From assembly GCF_000620785.1 (NCBI RefSeq), contig NZ_JIAI01000016.1, forward strand, positions 99,137 to 163,136: 64,000 nt of DNA, read 5' to 3'. Positions within the stretch are counted from its first letter, which is position 1. Each line of letters opens with the position of its first letter. This DNA is from Actinospineispora acaciae DSM 45401 (GTDB lineage: Bacteria > Actinomycetota > Actinomycetes > Mycobacteriales > Pseudonocardiaceae). Below the pieces are notes generated by a model. The model was given only the letters and a program-made list of their open reading frames with translations, did no database searches and was not told where the DNA came from. A program made the position numbers and the translations under genes. Of the stretch, positions 51,371 to 61,100 are shown piece by piece.

Positions 51371-51862
51371 ATGAACCAGTCACACATCGTGGTGGGCGTG
51401 GACGGATCCGATCCGTCGTTGGTCGCGCTGCGCTACGCGCTCTCGGAGGCCACCCGCCGGGACGCGAGGTTGACCGTGGTGACCGCATATGACCCACCGG
51501 AGTACTGGTCGGTCGCCTACGGGGCAACGATGCCGGTCACCTCACGCGAGATCGAAAACAGCGTTCGCGTGCGCACCCAGCGGATCCTCGACGACGAGCT
51601 GGCCGCGATCCCCTCGCCGCCCGCCGTGGAGCTGATCGTCACCGGTGGCTCGGCCAGCGTGGCGTTGATCGACGCCGCGCGCGAGGCGGACCTGCTGGTG
51701 GTGGGCCATCGCGGCCGGGGCGGGGTGCGCAGCGTGGTGCTCGGCTCGGTCGGGCTTCAGTGCGTGCTGAACGCCCCCTGCGCGGTCACGGTCGTGCGGC
51801 CACCGCGCGAACAGCCGAACGTCGACACGGCCCGCGAGCCGGCCGCCGCGAGCAGAGGGTAG
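51371..51862 (+). CDS. universal stress protein, single domain
   Basis: 163 residues. HIVVGVDGSDPSLVALRYAL starts the fold; LLVVGHRGRGGVRSVVLGSV holds the ATP-binding G-x2-G-x9-G-S loop and is followed by NAPCAVTVVRPPR. The motif looks intact, so it probably binds ATP. Start ATG 51371 has GGAGAA 10 nt upstream. It lies 8 bp from the convergent DosS-like kinase stop. Confidence 0.92.
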   Translation: MNQSHIVVGVDGSDPSLVALRYALSEATRRDARLTVVTAYDPPEYWSVAYGATMPVTSREIENSVRVRTQRILDDELAAIPSPPAVELIVTGGSASVALIDAAREADLLVVGHRGRGGVRSVVLGSVGLQCVLNAPCAVTVVRPPREQPNVDTAREPAAASRG

Positions 51863-51869
51863 CCGTCGG

Positions 51870-53618
51870 TCAGGCCAGTGGCGCCGTCCAGAGCAGTCGG
51901 GTGCCGCCGTCGTCGTGGCCTTCGACCGCGAAGGTGCCGCCGGCCTGCTCGGCGCGTTGGTGGAGGTTGCGCAGTCCGCTGCGGGCCACGGTGTCGGGGA
52001 TGCCCACTCCGTTGTCGGTGACGTCGATGACAAGGTCGTCGTCGACGGAGACGGTGAGGGTCAGCTCGCCGGCGTGGGCGTGGCGGACCGCGTTGCTGAC
52101 CGCCTCGCGGACCACTGCCTCGGCGTGCTCGGCCAGCGCGGCGGGCACCACGTCGAGCGGCCCGGACATCCGCACCGTGGTGCGCAGCGGAATGTCCTCG
52201 GTCAGCTCGCTGATCACCTCGTGCAGGGTGGCGCGCAGCCGGGTCGCCTCGCCCGGACCGGTCTGCAGGTTGAAGATCGCGCCGCGGATCTCCTGGATGA
52301 CCTCGTGGAGCTGGTCGATGTGGTCGGTGATCCGGGCGGCCACCACCGGTGACCTGGCGCGGCGGTGGGTGCCCTGCATGGCCAGCCCGACCGCGAAGAG
52401 CCGTTGGATCACGTGGTCGTGCAGGTCACGGGCGATCCGGTCGCGGTCGGCCAGCACCTCGAGCTCGCGGCGGGCGGACTGGTTCTCGGCGTGGCTCAGC
52501 GCCAGCGCGGCCTGGTCGGCGAACGAGGACACGATCTGCAGGTCCTGCTCGTCGAAGACGGGGGCGTCCTGGTCTCGGATGGTCAGCAGCACCCCGGCGA
52601 TCGACTCACCGGCTCCCAGGGGCAGCACCAGCGCCGGCCCGAACCCCACGCCGAGCCCTTCGGCGAGGTTGAACCCCAGGTGGGGAACGTTGCGAGGGAC
52701 CTGGTCGGTGAACACCGCACCCGAGGTGGACACGGCCACTGGGATCCGGCGCCCGGTGATGCGGTCCGAGTCGAGCCCGGCCCCCACCGCCACCAACAGC
52801 TCGGACACCTCCGAGGGCGCGGCCTCGGGGTCCTCCGGCAGCGCGATCACCGTGTAGTCCGCACCGGTCAGCTCGCGCGCGCGGCTCGCGATCAGCCGCA
52901 GCACGTCGGTCGGCTCGCCGCCTCCGAGTAGCTGCGCGGTGACTTCGCCGGCGGCCTCCAGCCAGCGCTGGCGCCGGCGGCTGTCCTGGTAGAGCCGGGC
53001 GTTGTCCACCGCGATGCCCGCGGCGCCGGCCAAGGCCTGCACCACCAGCTCGTCGTCCTCGGTAAACGGCTGGCCGCCGTCCTTCTCGGTCAGGTACAAC
53101 CGCCCGAACACCTCGCCACGCGCCCTGATCGGCACACCCAGGAAGGTCCGCATCGGCGGGTGGTTCGCCGGGAACCCCGCCGACATCGGATGCGCGGACA
53201 GGTCGTCGAGCCGCAGCGGCTTGGCGTCCCCGATCACCACACCAAGCACGCCCCGGCCGGTCGGGAGATCACCGATCAGCTCCCGGATCGCGTCGTCGAT
53301 GCCCAGGTAGATGAACCGGGCGAGCTTCCCGTCCGGGCCGAGCACCCCGAGAGCTCCGTAGCGGGCGTCGACCAGGTTCCTGGCCGCGGCCACGATCTGG
53401 CGCAACGTCTCATCCAGGTCCAGCCCGGACGACACGGCAAGCACCGCCTCGAGCAGGCTGTCGAGTTGGTCACGGGTGTCGACGATCTGCCCGATCCGCT
53501 CCTGGACCTCGACGAGCAGCGCCCGCAGCCGCAGCCGCGACAGCGTCTGGCTCACGGCCGCGACGTCCACCGTTCCCGGGTCGGCATGCGGGCGGGCGGG
53601 GCTGTCACCAGTGCTCAC
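51870..53618 (-). CDS. DosS/DosT-like haem-GAF sensor histidine kinase
   Basis: 582 residues, the size of mycobacterial DosS (578). GAF-A (about 65-212) reads DETLRQIVAAARNLVDARYG, DLPTGRGVLGVVIGD, ANHPPMRTFLGVPI and FGRLYLTEK. His153 and Tyr175 stand where DosS has its haem ligand His149 and distal Tyr171. GAF-B (about 235-380) follows. The transmitter has the H-box RDRIARDLHDHVIQRLFAVG (phospho-acceptor His400) and the N-box VVREAVSNAVRHAHA. It is a soluble sensor likely to report oxygen, NO or CO to the DosR-like regulator encoded 1.2 kb downstream past the nitroreductase gene. GTG 53618 gives the family N-terminus. Confidence 0.93.
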   Translation of the reverse strand: MSTGDSPARPHADPGTVDVAAVSQTLSRLRLRALLVEVQERIGQIVDTRDQLDSLLEAVLAVSSGLDLDETLRQIVAAARNLVDARYGALGVLGPDGKLARFIYLGIDDAIRELIGDLPTGRGVLGVVIGDAKPLRLDDLSAHPMSAGFPANHPPMRTFLGVPIRARGEVFGRLYLTEKDGGQPFTEDDELVVQALAGAAGIAVDNARLYQDSRRRQRWLEAAGEVTAQLLGGGEPTDVLRLIASRARELTGADYTVIALPEDPEAAPSEVSELLVAVGAGLDSDRITGRRIPVAVSTSGAVFTDQVPRNVPHLGFNLAEGLGVGFGPALVLPLGAGESIAGVLLTIRDQDAPVFDEQDLQIVSSFADQAALALSHAENQSARRELEVLADRDRIARDLHDHVIQRLFAVGLAMQGTHRRARSPVVAARITDHIDQLHEVIQEIRGAIFNLQTGPGEATRLRATLHEVISELTEDIPLRTTVRMSGPLDVVPAALAEHAEAVVREAVSNAVRHAHAGELTLTVSVDDDLVIDVTDNGVGIPDTVARSGLRNLHQRAEQAGGTFAVEGHDDGGTRLLWTAPLA

Positions 53619-53667
53619 GGGACGAGCCTGGCACGAAACGGCGGTCCGGTCATCCCCCACATCACCC

Positions 53668-53702
53668 GGGACGTTGAGCTGACGAACCGGGACGTTCGGC
53701 CC
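53668..53702. promoter_or_regulatory. tandem DosR-like boxes upstream of Acg nitroreductase
   Basis: GGGACGTTGAGCTG at 53668-53681 and GGGACGTTCGGCCC at 53689-53702 start exactly 21 bp apart, two helical turns. The second is the best motif copy in the window and lies 91 bp before the nitroreductase ATG. The divergent kinase gene starts 50 bp on the other side. Confidence 0.7.
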
Positions 53703-53792
53703 TGTGACCACGGGCTCTGGCGGCCGCACTGTAGGGAGGACGCATCGTTTCGCCTCGGGCAGCGGTGGAGGGGAGAAAGGGAGCAGCCTCAG

Positions 53793-54812
53793 ATGGATAT
53801 CACGCTGAATCCGGTGGGCAGCCTGTCCGCCGAGCAGGCCCGCGGGGCACTGGCGGCGGCGACGGCGGCGCCGTCGTTGCACAACAGCCAGCCGTGGCGG
53901 TTCCGATGCACGGCCTCGACGTTCGAGCTGCACGCGGACCTGTCCCGGGCCATGCCGGTCGCGGATCCCGACCATCGTGAGTTGCTCCTCGCCTGCGGAG
54001 CGGCGCTGCTCAATCTGACGGTGGCCATCCGAGCGCAGGGGGTCTACCCCGACGTGCGGCTGTTGCCCAGCCCCGACCGGCCCTGGCTGCTGGCCACGGT
54101 GCGCCCGCAGGGCACCCGGCGGGCGACCCCGGTCGAACGCCGGCTCGATGACGCGATCCGCCGCCGGCGCACCAACCGCCGCCCGTTCCTCGACGGTGTG
54201 ATCACCGAACCGGTGCGTACCGAGCTGCGGCGCGCCGCCGAGGCCGAACGGTCCTGGCTGGCCCCGGTCTCCCCCACCGGTCTCGCCCGACTGCGCGACC
54301 TGGTCTCCCGCGCCCACGACATCCAGCAACAGGACCCCGCGTTCCGCGCCGAATGGGTCTGGTGGACCGCGCGCGAAGACGACGCCCATGATGGCGTGCC
54401 ACGCCGCAGCGCCGGACCGTTGCCCGAGCCGCAGGACCGCTGGGTGCTGCGCGACTTCAGCGCCGGGCAGGCCCGCCCCCGGGTCAACGGCAAGGACTTC
54501 GAAGCGGACCCGCTGATCGCTGTCGTCGGCTCCTTCCACGACCTGCCGCTGGCTCGGCTGCAGGCCGGGCAGGCCATGCAGCGGGTGCTGCTCACCGCCA
54601 CCCTCAACGGGCTGTCCGCGTCGTTCCTGTCCCAGGTCGTCGAGGTCCCCGAGACCCGCAAGCAGTTGCGCGAGCTGATCGGCGGTGGCCTGTGGCCACA
54701 GGCGGTGCTGCGAATCGGCTACGGCTCCCCGGTGCCCCGCACGCCGCGCCGACCGATCCAGGACGTCGTCGAAGTGAGCGCCGAGCCGAACCCGGCCTCG
54801 CCGGTCGGATAG
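53793..54812 (+). CDS. Acg-family FMN-binding nitroreductase-like protein
   Basis: 339 residues. AAATAAPSLHNSQPWRFRCT near residues 21-40 is the Acg/Rv2032 signature, followed by DPDHRELLLACGAALLNLTV, RRRRTNRRPFLDGVITEPVR and LLTATLNGLSASFLSQVVEV. Acg proteins have a nitroreductase-like fold with FMN sequestered under a lid and are among the strongest DosR-induced genes in M. tuberculosis. The catalytic role is unclear. Start ATG 53793 is preferred over the long open frame to 53160, which overlaps the kinase. Tandem boxes lie upstream. Confidence 0.9.
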   Translation: MDITLNPVGSLSAEQARGALAAATAAPSLHNSQPWRFRCTASTFELHADLSRAMPVADPDHRELLLACGAALLNLTVAIRAQGVYPDVRLLPSPDRPWLLATVRPQGTRRATPVERRLDDAIRRRRTNRRPFLDGVITEPVRTELRRAAEAERSWLAPVSPTGLARLRDLVSRAHDIQQQDPAFRAEWVWWTAREDDAHDGVPRRSAGPLPEPQDRWVLRDFSAGQARPRVNGKDFEADPLIAVVGSFHDLPLARLQAGQAMQRVLLTATLNGLSASFLSQVVEVPETRKQLRELIGGGLWPQAVLRIGYGSPVPRTPRRPIQDVVEVSAEPNPASPVG

Positions 54813-54836
54813 CCGCCGAGGTGGCCACCGCCGGGG

Positions 54837-55487
54837 TCAGGACGAGCGGGGGCGGCGTTGGTCACGCAGCTCGGTGGCGAGCACGGCGACCTGGGTGCGT
54901 CGTTCCATGCCGAGCTTGCCGAGCAGCCGGGACACGTAGTTCTTGACGGTCTTCTCCGCCAGGTACATCCGCTGCGCGATCTGCCGGTTGGTCAGTCCCT
55001 CGCCGATCAGCTCCAGCAGCGTGCGCTCGCGTTCGGTCAACCCGGACAGCGGACCGGGCTCCTCGACGCTGGCGCGCAGCCGGGCCATCAGCGCGGCGGC
55101 CGCCCGATTGTCCAGCAACGAGCGGCCCGAGCCGACCGTGCGGACCGCAGAGACCAGCTCCATGCCCCTGATGTCCTTGATCACGTAACCGCCGGCGCCG
55201 GCGAGGATGGCGTCCATCATGGCCTGCTCGTCGGTGAACGAGGTCAGCATCAGGCAGTTCAGCTCGGGCATCTTGGAGCGCAGCTCGCGGCACAGCTCCA
55301 CGCCGTTGCCGTCGGGCAGCCGCACGTCCAGCACCACCACGTCCGGGCGCAGCGCCGGGATGCGGGCCAGCGCCTCGGACACCGAGGACGCCTGCCCGAT
55401 CACCGTCAGGTCCGCTTCGGCGTCGAGCAGGTCGGCCACGCCGCGACGAACCACCTCGTGATCGTCGACGAGGAAGACGTTGAGCAC
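54837..55487 (-). CDS. dosR: DosR/DevR-like NarL-family response regulator
   Basis: 216 residues, close to mycobacterial DosR (217) throughout. The receiver starts VFLVDDHEVVRRGVADLL with phospho-acceptor Asp54 in VVLDVRLPDGNGVELCRELR. The linker has AGGYVIKDIRGMELVSAV and GRSLLDNRAAAALMARLR. The LuxR helix-turn-helix has LSGLTERERTLLELIGEGLT, NRQIAQRMYLAEKTVKNYVS and KLGMERRTQ, keeping the Lys and Asn used to read the DosR box. It is likely phosphorylated by the haem-GAF kinase and drives the whole 42-64 kb island. Boxes just upstream suggest autoregulation. Confidence 0.95.
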   Translation of the reverse strand: MLNVFLVDDHEVVRRGVADLLDAEADLTVIGQASSVSEALARIPALRPDVVVLDVRLPDGNGVELCRELRSKMPELNCLMLTSFTDEQAMMDAILAGAGGYVIKDIRGMELVSAVRTVGSGRSLLDNRAAAALMARLRASVEEPGPLSGLTERERTLLELIGEGLTNRQIAQRMYLAEKTVKNYVSRLLGKLGMERRTQVAVLATELRDQRRPRSS

Positions 55488-55508
55488 TTCTCGACACCCC
55501 TTCCGGGC

Positions 55509-55637
55509 GGGACTTTGGGCTCAGGGTACGACCCGCCGGAGCGAGGGAGGCGATGCCGAACGACGGTGATCGGAAGGACCAAAGTCACCGACGGAAGATC
55601 CGGGTCGGGTGTCGTCCCGCCTCGGGACTTCGGACCC
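55509..55637. promoter_or_regulatory. three DosR-like boxes between dosR-like gene and cydA
   Basis: GGGACTTTGGGCTC at 55509-55522, GTGACTTTGGTCCT on the minus strand of 55575-55588, and GGGACTTCGGACCC at 55624-55637. They fit GGGACnTTnGnCCC at 11, 9 and 12 of 14 positions. The first is 22 bp from the regulator start, fitting autoregulation; the last is 68 bp from the cydA ATG. Confidence 0.62.
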
Positions 55638-55704
55638 TGCCCACGCGGCCTGCACCCCGACGAACCTTGCTGGCGACATGCCGACTCTTCGCGGGAGTGT
55701 GCTG

Positions 55705-57120
55705 ATGAGCGCGTTGGACCTGGCTCGCTGGCAGTTCGGTATCACCACCGTCTACCACTTCCTATTCGTGCCGCTGACCATCGGCCTGTCGATGCTGGTG
55801 GCGATCATGCAAACCGCGTGGGTGCGCACCGGACAGGAGCGCTACCTGCGGATGACCAAGTTCTGGGGCAAGCTGTTCCTGATCAACTTCGCGATGGGAG
55901 TGGCCACCGGGATCGTGCAGGAGTTCCAGTTCGGCATGAACTGGAGCGACTACTCCCGGTTCGTGGGCGACATCTTCGGCGCCCCGCTGGCCATCGAGGG
56001 GCTGCTGGCGTTCTTCCTGGAGTCCACCTTCCTCGGTTTGTGGATCTTCGGGTGGGACCGGCTGTCGAAGCGGGTGCACCTGGCCACCATCTGGCTCGCC
56101 TCGATCGGCACCATGCTCTCGGCCTACTTCATCCTGGCCGCGAACTCGTGGATGCAGCACCCGGTCGGCACCGTCGTCAACGACTCGGCGAACCGCGCCG
56201 AGCTGAAGGACTTCGGCGCGGTGCTGACCAACTCGACGCTGCTGGTGACCTTCCCGCACACGATCTTCGCCAGCTTCGCCACCGCGGCGGCGTTCGTCGT
56301 CGGGATCAGCGCCTGGCAGCTGTGGCGCCACCGCTCGTCCGGGGACGGCCAGCGGGAGGTGTTCCGGCCGTCGATGCGGCTCGGGCTGGTGACGCTGCTG
56401 GTCGCGAGCCTGGGCGTGGTGGCCAGCGGCGACCTTCAAGCGCGGGTGATGACCGAGCAGCAGCCGATGAAGATGGCTGCCGCCGAGGCGCTCTACGACA
56501 CCGTCGCGCCGGCGTCGTTCTCGCTGTTCACCGTCGGGTCGCTGGACGGCTCCCGCGAGGTCTTCAGCGTCCGGGTGCCCCGGGTGCTCTCGTTCATGGC
56601 CACCGGCTCGTTCGACGGCGCCGTGCGGGGGGTCAACGACGTGCAGCGCGCCGAGCAGGCCGCGTACGGTCCGGGTGACTACCGGCCCAACATCCCGATC
56701 ACCTACTGGACGTTCCGGATCATGGTCGGGCTCGGGTTCCTGCTCGGGCTGTTGTCGCTGGTCGGGCTGTGGCTGTTCCGGCGGGGCCGTACCCCGACGG
56801 GGCGGTGGTTCTACGGGTGCGCGGTGGCCGCGATCGCGGCGCCGTTCCTGGCCAACAGCGTGGCCTGGACGTTCACCGAGATGGGCCGCCAGCCCTGGGC
56901 GGTGTACGGGATGCTGCGCACCGCCGACGGGGTCTCCCCCACCGTGTCCGCCGGGTCGGTGCTCACCTCGCTGGTCGTGTTCACCGTGCTCTACGGGGTG
57001 CTCGCGGTCGTCGACGCCGTGCTGATGGTGCGCTACGCCCGCGCCGGCGCCCCACCCGCCGCGCCGGGCGACGCCGATGCCGAGCCCGAGCAGGCCCGCC
57101 CGCCCGTGTTCGCCTACTGA
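55705..57120 (+). CDS. cydA: cytochrome bd oxidase subunit I
   Basis: 471-residue haem-bearing subunit of the high-affinity quinol oxidase. WQFGITTVYHFLFVPLTIGL near residues 8-27 carries a haem-ligand His, and FQFGMNWSDYSRFVGDIFGA the conserved Q-site Glu/Asp region. Near the C-terminus is FTEMGRQPWAVYGMLRTADG. The Q loop is short. Start ATG 55705 follows GGGAG; upstream in-frame codons reach across the regulatory boxes. It is the first gene of a cydA-cydB-cydDC operon. Placing it under DosR-like boxes makes sense, because the oxidase works at low oxygen. Confidence 0.95.
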   Translation: MSALDLARWQFGITTVYHFLFVPLTIGLSMLVAIMQTAWVRTGQERYLRMTKFWGKLFLINFAMGVATGIVQEFQFGMNWSDYSRFVGDIFGAPLAIEGLLAFFLESTFLGLWIFGWDRLSKRVHLATIWLASIGTMLSAYFILAANSWMQHPVGTVVNDSANRAELKDFGAVLTNSTLLVTFPHTIFASFATAAAFVVGISAWQLWRHRSSGDGQREVFRPSMRLGLVTLLVASLGVVASGDLQARVMTEQQPMKMAAAEALYDTVAPASFSLFTVGSLDGSREVFSVRVPRVLSFMATGSFDGAVRGVNDVQRAEQAAYGPGDYRPNIPITYWTFRIMVGLGFLLGLLSLVGLWLFRRGRTPTGRWFYGCAVAAIAAPFLANSVAWTFTEMGRQPWAVYGMLRTADGVSPTVSAGSVLTSLVVFTVLYGVLAVVDAVLMVRYARAGAPPAAPGDADAEPEQARPPVFAY

Positions 57121-57148
57121 CCGCCCTCGAGAACCTGGAGACCCCGCC

Positions 57149-58186
57149 GTGGCGCTCACCGACATCTGGTTCCTGCTCATCGCCGTGCTGTGGACCGGCT
57201 ACTTCGTGCTGGAAGGGTTCGACTTCGGCGTCGGCATGCTGCTCGGCGTCCTCGGCCGCGACAACGCCGACCGCCGGGTGCTGCTCAACGCGATCGGCCC
57301 GGTCTGGGACGGCAACGAGGTGTGGCTGTTGGTCGCCGGCGGCGCCACGTTCGCGGCCTTCCCGGCCTGGTACGCCAGCCTGTTCTCCGGGTTCTACCTC
57401 GCGCTGCTGCTCATCCTGGTGGCGCTGATCCTGCGGGTGGTCGCGCTGGAGTTCCGAAGCAAGATCGACAGCGAGCGCTGGCGGCGGAACTGGGACCGGG
57501 TCATCATCGGCAGCTCGGCACTGCCCGCGCTGCTGTGGGGGGTGGCGTTCGGCAACATCGTGGGCGGCGTCCCCCTCGACGCCGCCCACCACTACACCGG
57601 CACCTTCTTCACGCTGCTCAATCCGTACGCGCTGCTCGGCGGGCTGGCCACCCTCACGGTGTTCGCGCTGCACGGCTGCCGGTTCGCCGCGCTGAAGACC
57701 ACCGGCCCGGTTCGCGAGCGCGCCACCCGTGTGGGCTGGCAGCTCAGCGGCCTGGCCGTGGCGTGCGCCGGCGGATTCCTGCTGTGGACGCAACTCTCAC
57801 TGGGGCATGGCTGGACGGTCATCGCCGCGGCGGTGGCCGCGCTCGCGCTGCTCGGCGGGATCGTGGCCGCGATGGCCGGCCGGGAAGGCTGGGCGTTCGC
57901 CCTCACCGCGGCGGCCATCGCCGCGTTCACCGCCACGCTGTTCGGCGCGCTCTACCCGAACGTGCTGCCGTCGGCCACCGACCCGGCGAACAGCCTGACC
58001 GTCACCAACGCCGCGTCCACCCCGTACACGCTGACGATCATGACCTGGGTGGCCGTGGTGTTCACCCCGGTGGTGCTGGCCTACCAGGCGTGGACCTACT
58101 GGGTGTTCCGGCGCCGGATCGGACGGGCCGGGTTCGCCGGCACGACCGGGCTGTCGTCGCCACCCCCGCCCCGGGCCGGGCTGTGA
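57149..58186 (+). CDS. cydB: cytochrome bd oxidase subunit II
   Basis: 345 residues with eight or nine membrane segments. FLLIAVLWTGYFVLEGFDFG at the N-terminus and VLLNAIGPVWDGNEVWLLVA are CydB signatures; the C-terminal part has TIMTWVAVVFTPVVLAYQAW. GTG 57149 follows GGAG by about 8 nt and lies 28 bp after cydA. Its stop shares GTGA with the cydDC start, so all three subunits are translated in step. Confidence 0.95.
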   Translation: MALTDIWFLLIAVLWTGYFVLEGFDFGVGMLLGVLGRDNADRRVLLNAIGPVWDGNEVWLLVAGGATFAAFPAWYASLFSGFYLALLLILVALILRVVALEFRSKIDSERWRRNWDRVIIGSSALPALLWGVAFGNIVGGVPLDAAHHYTGTFFTLLNPYALLGGLATLTVFALHGCRFAALKTTGPVRERATRVGWQLSGLAVACAGGFLLWTQLSLGHGWTVIAAAVAALALLGGIVAAMAGREGWAFALTAAAIAAFTATLFGALYPNVLPSATDPANSLTVTNAASTPYTLTIMTWVAVVFTPVVLAYQAWTYWVFRRRIGRAGFAGTTGLSSPPPPRAGL

Positions 58187-61100
58187 GGCCGGTCGACCCG
58201 CGCCTGCTGCGCCACGCCGGCGCCGCCCGGCGCTACATCCTGGTGGCGGCCGGCATCGGTGTGCTCTCGGCGGTGCTGGTCATCGCCCAGGCCGACCTGC
58301 TCGCCACCGTCATCGCCGACGCGTTCCCCGGCCACGCCGGGCTGGGCGCGCTGGCCGGGTTGTTCGGGTTGCTGGTCGCGGTGGTGGCGGGCCGGGCCGG
58401 GTTGGCCTGGATGTCGGAGAGCGCGGCACACCGGGCCTCGGCGTCGGTGCTCGCGCAGCTGCGCGCCACGCTGGTCGACCACGTGCTGCGCGGCTCGCCC
58501 CGCGGCGGCGGCCGTTCCCCGGCCGAGCTGGCCACCCTGGCCACCACCGGCGTCGACGGGCTGGACGGCTACTTCTCCCGCTACCTGCCGCAGCTGCTGC
58601 TCGCCTCCGTGGTCCCCGCCGCGGTCGGTGCCCGGATCCTGGCCGCGGACTGGGGCGCGGCGGTGATCGTGGCCGCGACCGTGCCGCTGATCCCGCTGTT
58701 CATGATCCTCATCGGGCTCTACACCCGCCGCAACGTCCGCCGCCAGTGGCGCACCCTGTCCGTGCTCGCGCACCATTTCGTCGACCTGGTCGCGGGGATG
58801 GCGGTGCTCACCGCGTTCGGCCGCGCACGCGCCCAGGCGGCCACGATCCGTCAGATCACCGAGCGCTACCGGGGCCAGACCATGCGCACGCTGCGGGTGG
58901 CGTTCCTGTCCGCGCTGGTGCTCGAACTGGTGGCCACACTGTCGGTGGCGCTGGTCGCGGTGTCGGTCGGGCTGCGGCTGGTCTCCGGGAGCCTGGACCT
59001 GCGCACCGCGCTGTTGGTGCTCATCCTCGCCCCGGAGGTGTACCTGCCGCTGCGCGCGGTCGGAGCCCGCTTCCACGACAGCGCCCAGGGCCTGGCCGCC
59101 GCCGAGGACATCTTCGCCGTGCTCGACGCGGACACCGACCACGGCGGCCGGGCGCCGGCGCCCGACCCGTCCCGGGCGCCGCTGCGGGTCGAGAACGTCA
59201 CAGTGCATGGCCGCAACGGACCGATCCTCGACCAACTCACCCTCGACATCGCCCCCGGGCAGGTGATTGGGCTGGTCGGCCCCAGCGGCGCCGGCAAGTC
59301 CACACTGCTCGACCTGCTACTGGGCTTCCGCCGCCCCGACCACGGGACGGTCAGCGCCGGCGGCATCGACCTCACCGACATCGACCGGCGCGGGTGGCTC
59401 GACCGCATCGCCTGGGTGCCCCAGCATCCCCGGCTGGTCGCCGGCACGGTCGGCGACAACCTGCGGCTCGCCCGCCCCGACGCAACCCCCTACCAACTGC
59501 GCGCGGCCGCCGGCAAGGCCGCGCTGGACGTGCCGCTCGAACACCCGGTGGGCGAGCTCGGCGCCGGCCTGTCCACCGGCCAGCAGCGGCGGGTCGCCCT
59601 GGCCCGCGCGCTGCTCGCCGACCGGCCGCTGCTGCTGCTCGACGAACCCACCGAAGGCGTGGACGCCGACACCGAACGCGCCATCCTCGCGGCGCTCCCC
59701 ACCGCCCTGGCCGGCCGCACCGCCGTGATCGCCACCCACCGCCCCGCCCTGCTCGCGCTCTGCGACCAGGTCGTGGCGCTGCCCGGCACCACCGCGTCCG
59801 CTCCGCCCACCCCGTCCGCCGCCGCATCCACCGGCCCGAGCGCGGCGATCGCCCCAACCCCGCCGTCCCGACAGGTCCACGAGCCCGCCGCCGGCCAGGC
59901 CGGCGCCGCGGTGGGCTGGCGTTGGCTGGCCGAGGTCGTACGGCCGTATCAGGCACGGCTGGCGGTGGCGGCCGTTGCGGGCGCGTGTGCGCTGGGCGCC
60001 GGGGTCGCCCTCACCGCGACCTCGGCCTGGCTCATCTCGACCGCGGCGCTGCACCCCCCGGTGCTCAGCCTCATGGTGGCCATCGTCGCGGTGCGCGCAT
60101 TCGGGCTGGGCAAGGGCGTGCTGCGCTACACCGAGCGGCTGGCCTCGCACGACGTGGCGCTGCGGGTGCTGGCCGACCTGCGGGTCCGGATCTGGCAGGC
60201 GCTGGTACGGCTCGGCCCGGCCGCCACCGCCCGGCTACGCCGGGGCGACCTGCTCGCCCGGCTGGTGTCCGATGTGGACGCCCAGCAGGACGTGCTGGTC
60301 CGCGGTGTGATCCCGGCCGGCGCGGCCGCCCTGGTCGGCGCCGGCACCGCCGCCGGCATCGGCACGCTGCTGCCGAGCGCCGGCCTGGCGGTCCTGATCG
60401 GGCTCCTGGTGGCGGGGGTGGCGGCGCCGGCGGTGTCCGTACTGGCTGGCCGCGCGGCCGAACGGCACACCGGTCAGCTGCGCGCCGAGGTCACCGCCGC
60501 CACCGTCGAGCTGCTCACGGCCGCACCGGACCTGGTCTCTTTCGGCGCCGCCGAGGACCGCCGCCGAGCCCTGGCCGGCCGCGACGGGCAGGTCACCCGA
60601 GCCCTGCGCACCAGCGCGCTGGCCCGCGGCGCCGGCGTTGCGCTGGCCACGGCGGCCGTCGGGGCCACCAGCCTGGCCTGCACCGCGCTCGGGATCGGCG
60701 CCCTGGGCGGCGGACTCGACCCCACACTGCTGGCCGTGCTCGCGCTCACCCCGCTGGCCACCGCCGAACTGGTCACCGGCCTGCCCGAGGCCGCGCAACG
60801 CCTGCTCGGCGCCGGCCACGCGGCGCGGCGGCTGGCCGAGCTGGACCGGATGCCCGCCACCTGTGCCGAACCCGCCACGCCCGAGCCCACCCCGGCCCTG
60901 GACACCCTGCGCGCCGACCGCCTGGCCGTCCGCTGGCCCAATGCACCCGCCGACGCGGTCCGCGACGTCAGCCTCACCCTCTCCCCCGGCCGACGGCTGG
61001 CGTTGACCGGGCCGTCCGGGGCGGGCAAGTCGACCGTGCTCGCGGCCCTGATGCGCACCCTGGACCTCTCCGCCGGCGCCGTCTACGCCGACGACATCGA

